Shown here piece by piece: positions 35,764 through 47,131 of a stretch of 64,000 nt of DNA; the first letter of the stretch is position 1; every line of letters starts with the position of its first letter. The notes under the pieces were generated by a model, which was not told where the DNA came from, did not search any database, and saw nothing but the letters and a program-made list of their open reading frames with translations. Source of the stretch: Antitrichia curtipendula (lineage: Eukaryota > Streptophyta > Bryopsida > Hypnales > Leucodontaceae); contig OX579636.1 of assembly GCA_951230915.1 (NCBI GenBank), positions 25,045,567 through 25,109,566 of the forward strand, written 5' to 3'. A program made the translations under genes and the position numbers.

Positions 35764-37543
35764 GAGTTGAGGCTGCATTTCGTCCCGTACATTGAAGGTT
35801 CCTTTGGCCTTGACCACGTTGAAGATGAAGTATGGCAGGACAGTCATCACAATGCAATGGAGGCCTTCCAATTTGGAATGACGGGTAAGTTGCTCTGAAC
35901 CGTATATTGTGAGATCTCAGCATACTATCATTAAAGAGTTTTAGACAAGAACAGCACAGGTTTTAGAATTTGTAGCTTTTGACACCATAGTTTGCACGAA
36001 ACCACAGAGAATTGTTTACGGTTTTGTTGTTTGAAATTCTTTTGTTGCCTTCAGCGCTGTTAGCAATGCAGGCGATATCTTGTGTAAACCATCCCTTGAA
36101 TGTTGACAGGGTGTCTTTGTAAGTAGATGCAAACTTCAGGAAAGAGATAGCAAGATTGAAGAATGCACGATAATTAGAGGTCTGTAGTTCAAAACCCACG
36201 GTTTTAAGGTTGTTAAAATCCTATAACCGCGCATCGCAAAATTCCATTATAGTTATGGAGATGAATATGTGCCAGTGAATCTGCCAAATTAGATCAGCTT
36301 CACTCGTAACGGAACAGCATCGTGGCATCAACCAGAGAGATGCATAATGGGTCAGCATTATCAGGAGATCCCACGATGCAGTATCCATTAGAGTAGGCTG
36401 GCTGGGTAATTCGGGACAATTAATCTGCATAGGATGTCCTGTCAATGAATGTATTCACATTCAAATCATCGTGAGATCCCCTGATAACCAAGAGACATCA
36501 AGGAAATGAGGAAAATAAGATACTCAATTAGTTGAAAAAGAAATCGCATAACCGTAAATCCCATTCCTGAGACGGAAGCCGTAGAATATAAGAGAGATTA
36601 CCGTGAGATCTCACGATAACGGAACATGAGTGGTATCCAAGAACACCAAAGTTTGTTGTAGTCTGTCCAATCAGAGCTGCTCCCCGTATAGTGATTGCAT
36701 CGTAAGATCCCCTGATAACTAAGGTAAACCAACAGATAATGAATAATAAAAAGTTTAGTCAAAAGCGTGCAACCTGGAAGTATGAATGAGGCCATATTGT
36801 GAGATCTCACGATGACGACCTGTAATAGTCCTTTGAGAAAATACACGCTGTACTTCTGCCGCAAAATATGCCTGTGGAGCATTAATTTCTATAGTGTGTT
36901 GAATCAGGATCTGCCATCATTACAATCATTGCATCATGAGATCCCCTGATGTTGTTCATGTAGGAACTCGCCGGTTCCATTCGAAGCCGCAGTGTCGTGA
37001 TAATCAATCCATAGATGCCCTATAGTATAAGCAGACATTGTGAGATCTCACGATGACTCCGGATATGGACCTGTATTGATGACACTCTAATCTAACACTT
37101 CGTATGATATGGAATGTTGCAGTGATGCACAGACGCAGGACATTTCTGAAGACTTGAGCCCAAGGAAGCTTGCAACCTTCGTCGACTACTGGATACATTC
37201 ATTCGAGTACATTGCAGAGTACAGTTCGGTGGCAGTTTTTTGATGCAGCCTCAGCGCCACGGAGTGGTGGGTCAAGTTTGTGATAGAGGAAGGCAAGGTA
37301 CTCATCGTCCCGATGCTGAGGCATGTCGATAGGGTGCACAAACCAACTGGGCTAAATGTCACGGAGATGCAGGGCCTTGATGGAGATACAATTCTTATCG
37401 TTGAGGAGGAGAAGATACCAAAGAGTGACCAGTTCATCACTTACGGCTTAATCCTGGACTATGTTAAACTCAACATGACGAAATGCAAATCCATGATAGA
37501 CAAATCCTTGCTATTATGTAGAAGCACCTCATCTCCCCATTGA
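35764..37543 (+). pseudogene. Second decayed gene, family not recognised
   Basis: Exon 35764-35884 (ELRLHFVPYIEGSFGLDHVE and onward) ends at a GTAAGT donor. After a 1.24-kb intron, the acceptor TGTTGCAG at 37124 opens a block reading SEDLSPRKLATFVDYWIHSF. It meets TGA at 37231-37233 and then continues in the same frame through WWVKFVIEEGKVLIVPM to a stop at 37541. The acidic, aromatic-rich style and exon plan (leader, short exon, long palindrome-filled intron) resemble the gene at 17639-22723, whose second exon also has a VPM segment. Homology between the two is suspected, not shown. Repeat copy C begins 92 bp downstream and may have removed the 3' end. Confidence 0.45.
35904..37057. repeat. 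Palindrome array GTGAGATCTCAC / GTGAGATCCCCTGAT in one intron
   Basis: Copies lie at 35904-35926, 36357-36381, 36465-36488, 36598-36622, 36699-36720, 36793-36816, 36928-36953 and 37035-37057, all in the intron 35885-37124. From 36465 on, two forms alternate strictly: ATCGTGAGATCCCCTGATAA (36465, 36699, 36928) and ATTGTGAGATCTCACGATGA (36598, 36793, 37035). Spacing is about 94-135 bp and the intervening sequences are unrelated. Two further copies lie at 30794-30875. Confidence 0.85.
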
Positions 37544-37634
37544 AGTGTGGCTGAAATGAAATCTTAATGGGATTTGATTGCCAAAGATCGGAGCAATGTA
37601 GAAGGTTCTCAGGGTCCAATTGTACATAGTACTC

Positions 37635-40600
37635 TGTAGGCGCCAGATTACCCACCCTCGGTAATCAGGCGAACACCGACTAGGTTCTATGCCTTTATCC
37701 ACCTTTTGAATATACGGGGGAGTTGTGAGCGCGGTCCACTGTACCTTCCAAGCAATGGATCTTTTTGTGCTAACGTTTTTCTAAGTGTCGTGGATGGCAG
37801 CGAATACTACTAGAAATGCATGGGTAACTAACAAGCTGACTGTGATGATCAAAGGTGATGGTAATTCCTAACTCCCTAACTGTCTATCCTATGTATAAGG
37901 TTGACTGGGTAGTTGGCGTCATTTCTAACGTCCCTAACTATATGAGCGGGGAACCCTTACGTTCCTTCCATGAGTGTCGAAGACTATCTTTTGAGGGTTG
38001 ACACTTCTCTCGGAAGTTTTAACTCTACGGCGAATCCCAAGCTTAGTCTTTACTCTAGTTTCCAACTTCTAATTGTAACTCTAGATTTTTGACTCTATGG
38101 TTTGAATTTTTTACCTTTGGATTTTTATTCCAAAGTAACTCTAAATTTTTACTCATATTTAACTCTAGATTTTTACTCCTAAATTTAACTCTAAATTTTT
38201 ACTCCTAAATTTAACTCTAAATTTTTACTCCTAAATTTAACTCTAAATTTTTACTCCTAAATTTAACTCTAGGTTTTTACCCCTAAAACTAACTCTAGAT
38301 TTTCACTCCTAGATTTAACTCTAAGGTTTTACTCCTAAGTTTAACTCTAAGTTTTTACTCTTAATTTAACTCTAAACTTTTAACTTCTATTTCTAATTTT
38401 TCCTTTACTTATCACGGTTTACTATTCACGTGAAAAGGGCTAATTAAGGAAATCAATGCCAATGAAGAGGAAACACCAAGTATTGATTCAAGAACTCACC
38501 TCGTCACTACCGGTGTCGGAAATACGCTCGTCCGCATCCGTGCGTACATTTTCATACTCCATGGTGGCCCTTGGGTTGTGGAAATCTTTTCCAAATTCAC
38601 CGCTTATGTTTTGAAAAGTTGGACCCGTGCAATCTAACCTCTTTCTTTCCCTTCCTCTTTTCTTTTCTTTCTCCTTCCCTCCTTTTCCTTTCTTTCTACA
38701 CTAGCACTATTTCACCTAAACTTTGATGGTGTCTTACAACTATAGATTCAAACTCCAAGGAGGTTTAATGCTTCCCCCCTACCTTCTTACGTGATTTATC
38801 TTTGTGTCATTCTAACCCACCTTCTAATGGTCACTACGAATTCTCACGATCTCCCTCCTAAGTCTTCCTAATCCTAAGCCTAGGTCACTATTTATCGTCT
38901 CTCTCCCTCTTCTCCTATTTCACCCCATCTTCCACTAATCCTCACTCATTCTTGTGGGCTTCAATTTGGTGTAGGGCGAGAGGTGATATGGAAGGGTTGT
39001 ATGTAGGGTTTTCTTCCAAAGCAATTGAATGTGTGATTTTTTTTTTTTTTTTCTTTCTCCTATTCTCCTTTCCCCCTTGTTCTCTCCTTCCCTCCTTTCT
39101 CTCTTGGTATTTTGAGGTAGTGTGGTTTCTTGTTTTTTAAGATAACTCTACCCTTAGACTTAGATCTAGAACCCGAATTGAAGAACCCCCCCCCAAAAAA
39201 GAGATAAGGACCCCGACTCCCCTGGACTCCCTGGACAACCCCCCTCCGGACTCCCTAGACTGCCCAGCGACCTCCCCCTGCGACCCAGCGACCTCCCTCT
39301 GCGACCAGCGACTCCCTCTTGCGATCAGACCGGTCCTTTACGGGTTGTCCCTTATGGGCTGATCCCTTACGGACTGATCCCTTACTGTTGGTCCCTTGTG
39401 GGCTGGTTCCTTTTTCTACAATCTACTCTCTCGGGTTCCCGTATGGGAACCCACTTAACACAACTTAAAACCGGACGTCTAAGGTCGAAGCTTCGCCATG
39501 GTGGGGGTGGGCTAGATGTTTTACAACAATCCAAAACTATCTCGTGACAAGTTTTTTTCTTCACTTCTCTACAACCTCGGGTGACTCTTGGGGGCTAAAC
39601 TTTGGGCTTTCTCAAGAAGATCTTGGGAACTAAACTTTGGACTTTACAACATAGTATTACGGCGGTTCAAAGCTTCGCTGTAGTTTGGTTTTGACACCAA
39701 CTCTAAGACTTGCGAGGTTCCCAGATTCAAAGCTCTGCTGTCTAGGGTCTATTTTGACATACACTCTAAGACTGGGGTAAGTCACAGGTTCAAAGCTTCG
39801 CCGCCTCGAAGGAGGTGGGGTCCACTTACAAGCAACAATGGAAAAGGTGACTATGGTTAGGACTCACATCCAAGGTAATCGTACACACAAGGTAAGAATA
39901 ATAATGGGCAACACTCACATACTAAAGGCCCCCCAAAGCGGCATCGCCAAGGTACGGTGGGGGGTGGCTTTAGGATTAGTACAAGGCACCAAGGAGACTT
40001 CAACACACAAGTTAGTTCGCAAGGATATACCAAAGATAAAAAGACTGTTGAATAACACGAGAGTATACGCAAACACACACAAAGGGTGTACAAGGCAAGG
40101 TAGAAGGACCCCCAAGGACCTTCAAAGCTTGAGATATAACAACAATAGAAGCTAAAAGCGCTCCGAAAACACCATAGAGGTTTTTTGGCTAAAACACCAA
40201 AAATCCCAACATAAGTTGGACCCACGGACCCAAAACAAGATTTGGGGGTGTTCTTGAGAGAAAAATGGGGACCTTAAAGAGGTTTCCAAGGCCCCACTCT
40301 TCCCTCAAGAGTTCTAAAGTAACCTTATCAACTTGGATTTTCATCCTCATCTTCAAAGATTTTCATCCTAATCCCTAAAAAACTACTTTTACCTATCTAC
40401 GCTGGACCAACCTCCTAACTTTTGGAGATTAACTCCAATCGTCAAACAGATTGCGCCATTGGCTCTAGATTGCCGTATTTAGTCCAAAATCCCCTTACCC
40501 CCCGTACCGAGGACAAAAAACCATCGTAGGCTAATTTAGTTTAAAAACTAAACCGTGGTAAAATTCTAGATCTTAGGGGTTTCCTATTTTGAGAATTGTA

Positions 40601-41551
40601 AATAGCCTAGGGTCTCCGGTAGGTGTGAGGGAGCCGGAAAAGACTCTTGGTTGACTTCGTTTCGCCGTCGTATGGTCCCAAGATGCCGGTCAACGCGTCG
40701 GGGACCCCGCCACGTGATTAATTCTTGAGGAATCTCGCCGGTTTGGATACTTGCTGCTATCGGAATGTTGCGAAACTTCACGGAGCGCATTATTAACATA
40801 AAACAAGCTAGTCTAATTTTTAGTGAGATTTTCTGGCAACCTGGGTAATTTCCATGAAATTCGCGTTGGAGATTATGAAGGTTGACCACCCGCAAAATGT
40901 TCTTCTGCAAGTCGGAATATGACGGGATTTTTTCACATGACCTCTCAGGGGGTCATATGAAAGATGTGTAGGTGCGTTTCCGTACCTGGCACAATTGGTC
41001 AATGGAGATGAATTGGCCATCTCCTTGAGTTTATTGATGGTGCGGGAATCTTTTGCAGATAGAGGAATCTTGGCAAATCGATTTTGTCGTTGGACTCCTG
41101 GCATGGGATTTACCCTAGGACACCATCTTTGGGCTGTAGATTCCTCCATGGGCTCGGTCTTGCGTCAATGGCTCTTGCATACTAACAATCGGGGTTTGGG
41201 GAATTTCTACACCTAACTCTAAGACCCGACCTAGTGGCCTGGTTGTAGATCCCTCGGACCGACTTAGCCATGAATTGCCACATTTATGGTGGGATTTAGC
41301 CTTTTGGGGCCTATGTGACTTGAATCCTCCAAATCCATCCGTTTCGCTCTTTCTACCTATTTTTGGGCCCGGTTTGGTGGAATTCTAAGTCTAAACACAA
41401 ATCTAGACCAAATACTATAATGGGTATTTTACAACCCTATTTTGATTCTACACTCTTTTTATGGCTTTTTGTATATTTTTCTTAACTTTAAATTGCAAAT
41501 TTCCAAAAAAAATAATTCTACGAGTCTCAAGTGACAAATTTGGAGGTCACA
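37635..41551 (-). mobile_element. Long LTR-like repeat, copy C (full length, 3.9 kb)
   Basis: It runs from TGTAGGCGCC to GGAGGTCACA on the plus strand, matching the ends of copy D. Orientation is set by the ATG exon, here on the minus strand near 38562. Positions 37635-40036 are nearly identical to copy A in reverse; the rest (40165-41551) matches copy D. Flanking five-base words (TACTC and AGTCT) do not match, so no target duplication is visible. No reverse transcriptase, integrase or gag was seen. A 109-codon minus ORF at 40820-41149 is shared with copy D, but the differences between the two are nearly all amino-acid changing. Confidence 0.75.
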
Positions 41552-44300
41552 AGTCTACACCAGTCTTAGGGTTTAGAACTTTCTAGAGTTAAATTATATA
41601 ATTGTGTTTATGTCAACCATAACTGCAACTATATGTTTGCAACTACAGTTAGGTTGACCTAACGTGTGATCTACACTGAAGTAGCAATCACTACTAAAGC
41701 AAGTCTCTCCATACGATGCATAATCTAGAATACAAACGCTAAACAAAGAAGAATCATAACACAGCTATATGGAATTGATCAACTTTAAGGAATAGTTTCC
41801 GAAAATGTCAGAAATAGTCATTAAAACAATCCAAGGTAATTGTCTACATCGTGAACATCTAGGCTCTAAAAAACAAAACAAGCAAACCATTCAGAAAGAA
41901 ATGCAAATTCAAAAAGAATACTACATAATTGACAACACATATGACAAGGTGCACAATCTCCAAAAAGAAATGCGACAGAGAGCGCAAGCGAGGAAACAAA
42001 AACGGAATTAGGAATGACACCAGAGCTAGGGTTATCTAGGTAAACTACCTTGTCGGTTAGAAACTTCTAGAAGGTTGAAGGTGGTAGATCAATGAAAAAT
42101 CTACCTAGAGGGGACATTTTGATTTTTTGCCTGGACAACTACAAAACTTCAGCTGTACATGTTTTGCTAGTGGGAAGCGCGTACTGGAGTTGTAACGTGA
42201 TTTCTTTATATTGGCATGATTGATGCTTTTGACAGATCAAATTTTCAGATGGATCACCAGTATGAGATCACAACTGCTGGAATTCATTGCGTATAAGCTC
42301 GCTCATGTTTTTCTTCTCAATGAATGCCAAATGAATGTTGCAAAATGATCGTTGCCCATACTAATGTCAAATTTTGATATACTGTATTTATAACGTCAAT
42401 TTTGTTGATGTTAGCTAGATGCCAATATTGAAAATTGTAACAATTGATATAAACTCTAAAATGGTATCAATTGTATGGAGTCTAGCTTTGACAAAAAATT
42501 CCTCCAATTTGGCGAAATCAACTATTGCTTCTAGTAAGTGCCTGAAACATTGTGCAGGTTAGTTGTGTATAGTGTGCACAGACTCAAAAAAGAAATACGT
42601 AAGCAAAAAAACGAAACAAAAACAAGAATGGCAGGGGTACTAGGTTCTTAAATTTTTAGAAGGTCAAAGGTCGTAGGTCGTAGGTCAATGGATAATCTAT
42701 GCAAGGAGTACATCTCAATTCTCCGCCCGAACGACTACGTTCCATAACCTCTTTGACGCAGGCGGCTACCGGTGGATAACCAAGCCGCGGTAGCGGCAAT
42801 GGTGATCCACCGATAGTTGCCTGCGTCAAAGAGGTTATGTAGATCATAATACCTTGCCCAAACTTGATCCACACTTATATATTTTACAGATTTTTGGCCA
42901 TCAAAGTATGTCCATAAATTTTGCTACCCTATACTAGCCTCTCTTAGGAACTCAAGAAAAAAAACTCTACTCAAAAAGCAGCTTTATAAAGCATGAAATA
43001 TTGCTTTGAATACAAATTGGCCTCAAAATATAGTCTAGGATCTGCTTGTATTTTGAAGTCCAACCTGCAAAAGGGGTTAATCTAAGCAGTGTCACAGCTA
43101 TTGATTATCTTCTTCAACAATGTCTTTATAAAATAGGCGAGTTTCAATACAATTATTGTGACCTTCACTTGCAATTTTGAAAGGCAGGCACTTGTACTAA
43201 CGGCTTTTTCAAGTCAAGTTGCACAACACCAGAGATTATTGTTTTCTTTTCAAATCACACGGTTGTTGATTTTTCAGAGGAGAGAATATTGTTTTCTTTT
43301 CGAATTGCACAGCTATTGATTTTTTAAAGGGTAGTTTGAGAAGAGATAAGTAGACATGGTTCAAGGTCTACCTATTTCTTCTTAGAAGATAGTTTGTTTT
43401 GTTTGATACGTTGAGATTGAACAAACTGTAAAGCGACTAATGACGTTTTTGATATTGCTCGAAAGCTCTTAGCAAGGAGAATGCATCCTTTACATTGCAT
43501 GTACAAACGCCACGAAACAAAGTCCTTGCATTCTTTTGTGCATACAACTTTCTATTCGTATCAATTTTGTGGCATTTGGACCTACAATGTGAAAGTTATG
43601 GATTTTTTAAATTAACAAATTGAGTTAAATTTTATTTTATTTTTGAAAAAAAAATGAGATTTACATCACATGTCCAAAGGCCAAAAAATAAGGACCTTAC
43701 ACTCTTTTGTGCATAAAGCCTTTTATTTGTAGTAAGAACACAACCTCTCATACAATTGTGAAAAAATTATTGAATTTCAAAGTTCTAATAAATTAAAAAA
43801 AAATAGAATAATTTTTAGTTTTTTTTGGTGGTGGCAACGACACAAGGCACAGTAGTCCATACCAGAACACCAATGTAGCAAAGATAAAGTGAGAATCGGG
43901 ACACAATAAAAAGGAACATTGCGCATGAACTAAGCCTCTAGAACTCCCTAAATCCTACTCCGTAGTACAGAGCAGGTGCCAAACTTGAGAAACTATTGTA
44001 GCTAAAGGTCAGAAAGCTTGCTAGTTGAATCCTACCTGCAAATAAACAAGGAAGCACGTTAATAGAGCAGCTAATGTAATGTTGGAATCCATAAGGCTGT
44101 AAGTAGAATCTAAATCCTCTTGAAGGTTGATGTCCGTAATTTCGGGCAGGCGATTGGAGTCGGGTGATTGTCGATGTCAGTGAGGATCAGTTGAAGGATC
44201 CGTTCGTTAATAATGCGATAACAAACGTACAGGATGACCATAAAGAATACTGGTACTGCTCCCCATAATATATTCTATCACAGCTTATCAACATCAAAGA
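41552..44300. other. AT-rich spacer with a diverged local duplication
   Basis: Sequence near 41940-42120 (AAAAAGAAATGCG, then TTCTAGAAGGTTGAAGG and GGTAGATCAATG) recurs in altered form near 42580-42700, suggesting an old duplication about 600 bp apart. No gene could be supported. The hairpin at 42743-42839 is listed separately. Confidence 0.4.
42743..42839. repeat. Hairpin with 35-bp arms, GC-rich
   Basis: The first 21 bases of the left arm (from 42743) pair perfectly with the last 21 of the right arm (to 42839). The next 14 pair with three mismatches. The 27-base centre contains GCCGCGG and AGCGGC, which could fold further. A 21-base perfect duplex beside a less perfect stretch is the shape of a small-RNA precursor, but a decayed inverted repeat would look the same. 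Confidence 0.85.
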
Positions 44301-44426
44301 CGGGTCTCATTGACCTCTTCATTACTTAATAATTTGTACGACACTACTTACGAGTTGCAGAAGATGGCAAAGCCTAAATTATGGTCATTACATCTGCCAT
44401 TTCCTTCACTACTGACAGTGATCCAC

Positions 44427-44666
44427 CTACAAGACCTTGGCTTTTATTGCAAAAATCACATCCCTAAACTCGCAAACCACACCCCTGACAGCTCTACAAA
44501 GATAAGAAACCACACCCCAGATAATTCTACAAAGATAAGACATAATGATGAAGATCAAGAGAATAAAAGCAATGAACTTGAAAGGGTCAACAACGCTCTT
44601 TTCTTGTAATACCACAAAGACAGCAGTATTAGAGCAAATATACCAATGTTGATAGTCGAGTTTCAA
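44427..44666 (-). other. Hydrophobic ORF, possible membrane-segment exon
   Basis: A 79-codon minus frame contains a strongly hydrophobic stretch (FIAFILLIFIIMSYLC) and a 33-bp internal duplication (SYLCRIIWGVV then SYLCRAVRGVV). A similar hydrophobic minus frame occurs at 45221-45412. Both lie downstream of the kinase pseudogene on its strand, so they may be remnants of its 3' exons or of a separate membrane protein gene. No family was recognised. Confidence 0.25.
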
Positions 44667-45220
44667 ATGTGCTTTAGATAGACGAACTTCAAGTAGATAT
44701 TTAATAAAAACAATTAACAGTCAACAATGTAACAGTGTAACAGACACATAGTTCCATATAAATCATTTCATCTCAATTTCATAAGCAGTCAACATCTTAT
44801 GAATCTGAAAGGTGGGGTTTGTTGACCTCTTATTGATTCATTTTAGATTCTCTAAAAGGTCATATTTGTTATATCGAGATTTTTTGCAGATTTTGAGACA
44901 GAATGCTAATTATTGGAAAATTCATTTAAAAAAGAAGTAATTGAAACCAAAAATAAATAATGCTAAAATAATAATTCTATAATGAAATTCTAAAAATTGG
45001 TGTTGTTACCTATTTACAAAAAAATACTAGTAAAGAGATCAAGTGGTTTATCTTTGAACCAAGGATAAAAATGAGATTGCAAAAAGTCTCAATATAACAA
45101 ATATGACCTTCTAATTGTATGGGAGGTGCTGCTGAAGCCGGCATATTCTAACCCATTCATTACATGAATTACAATTTTAGTTACAACATTCAAGATTCTT
45201 CCATAACTGGAACAAAACAA

Positions 45221-45412
45221 TCAAAATGCCTTCCTAAGAAAATTTGGAAGATCTTTGCAAGTCATCCTTGTGAAAAACATGTCTATCAAGTCACGAATCT
45301 CACGACTCATAACAAACAAGAAGGTCAACAACAATACTAGCTGGACACAGACCGTAGTAAGAGAAGAAGTCCAGATGAAGGCAAACAGAGAAACCATTGC
45401 AAAGAACTTCAA
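45221..45412 (-). other. Hydrophobic ORF, possible membrane-segment exon
   Basis: The minus frame reads two adjacent hydrophobic stretches (FAMVSLFAFIWTSSL and LVLLLTFLFVMS), then a basic and acidic tail (REIRDLIDMFFTRMTCKD) ending in a stop. The frame stays open upstream for about nine more codons to a TGA. About 500 bp separates it from the 3' end of the kinase pseudogene on the same strand. Function unknown. Confidence 0.3.
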
Positions 45413-47131
45413 GCGTTTGGCAGCTCTGTCCTCATGTCACAGCATATCAGAGTCGGAGTAATAACTCAACTATTAGCCAAACGATTTTCATAAATGGTGT
45501 ACTTCAGAGCTACACATTAGAAAATAGGAGATTTAACAACTTTGAAAATATGACAAACAGGGAATGAATTTGCCACATTCATTTGTGAATCTCAGCCTAC
45601 CTATGGTTGAAGATGATGTACTTAGCTACTAATTTCCACAAATATTAAAAAACGAGGTGCGTGCATCCCAGTCCTTGTGCCACGACAACATCAGGGTGCT
45701 CATTACTCAATATCATAACAGACTACGAGATTCCATCTCAATACATGGCAAAAGAGACTCACCATATCTAGCAGAAAAAACCTATCAAACGATGGACAGA
45801 ATAGCTTGACCATCCTGTCATTATTTGCACATCTTCAAGGCTTGATGGACACAAAGAAAAATCTTAAATAACGAAATAGTTTGACGAATGAATGCTCACC
45901 CAAGTTTGTACCACAGACTTGCACCTCGTGAGTTCTTCACAGATACGGGAGAACAATGGTCTGTCTTTAGGATGCAACTCTCAACACTATTCCACGAGTT
46001 TGATCAACTCAACTAGAAATCTTTTCTTCATTCCTGAATTTCTCCACTTTTTAGATCCACTTGGTTTTAGTTTGCTTTTAATGACATTTTTCACGAAATC
46101 AATATCAAAATCGTTGCGTTCATGATAGGTCCGATACCTTGTCAACACCTCGTGAGCTACACCACCAAAACTGTATACGTCAATCCTCTTAGGGTAAAGA
46201 AATTGATCATTCTCACGATGCAACACACACTCCAGAATTTTAGGCGCCATAAATCTTGAGGTACCAAATCTAACAGGTTTGAAGGGGGTTTCTGGGTCAA
46301 TGAACTGGGCACCACCCAAAACTATGACTTTAGCAAGGAAATGTCGACCATTTCCTAGTATCTCGAAACTGCTCAAGACAATATTATTTGGCTTCAAATC
46401 CCCATGTACCACACTTTTGAGATGCAAGTGCTCCACTGCACTTGCAATTTGCAGCAACACATCAAAGGTATCCTCGCGTGAAAAGACTGGTTTACCCAAA
46501 TTACTTCTCTTGATCGCATGCTCTGTCAGAGTTCTATCAAGCATTTCCATGAGTAGACGACATTTTCTATCCTCCTCGTAATAGCCAAAAACATGGATTG
46601 TGTGTGGATGCAACACAATCTTAGCAATGTCTTGTTCTTTCAATGGCATTTCAAAATCAGAGCTTTTGAATGACTTCATGGCGTAAGTGCCATTCTGCCA
46701 AGAAACCTTGTAAACAGTTGCCATTCTACCTTTACCAAGCTCCTCAAACGATTTTACATCATCGGCTTCTATTGTCCGGAGGGATTCACTTCGTGTTGTA
46801 GGTCGAACAACACTGCTTTGCAAATGTGTTGCAAGGCCACACCTTCCACTGTTTTTTCTCCACTCATCCACCTTCTCCTTCAAGAACGAACCCTTCTGAC
46901 GAGCTTGGTCAATGACGGTGATAGGAATGAACCCCCTTGTACTACTGCAACAAGGGGTCCTCCACAATAATGACGATGGGAATTTTGTCCAGTTCGATTG
47001 AAATTGCACCTTTTGCAGCCTTTCCTAATAAGCTCTACAAGGCAGAATATTCCATTGAATTTCGATTCGAGAGGTGAGTTCGGACTGCTTTTCTTCCAGC
47101 TGTTCCCAACTTGATTGACACATTGAAGTAC

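Noticed and set aside
36357..37057. CRISPR-like array (repeats with unrelated spacers)
   Set aside because: Repeats are imperfect and of two forms, spacers are long and of variable length, no cas genes are present, and the context is a plant intron.
25722..40036. Copies A and C as the two LTRs of one retrotransposon
   Set aside because: They are inverted, whereas LTRs of one element are direct, and no retroelement coding region lies between them.
40820..41149. 109-codon minus ORF shared by copies C and D (59649-59978) as a real protein
   Set aside because: Differences between the two copies are almost all amino-acid changing, which fits neutral drift of a repeat. No domain was recognised.
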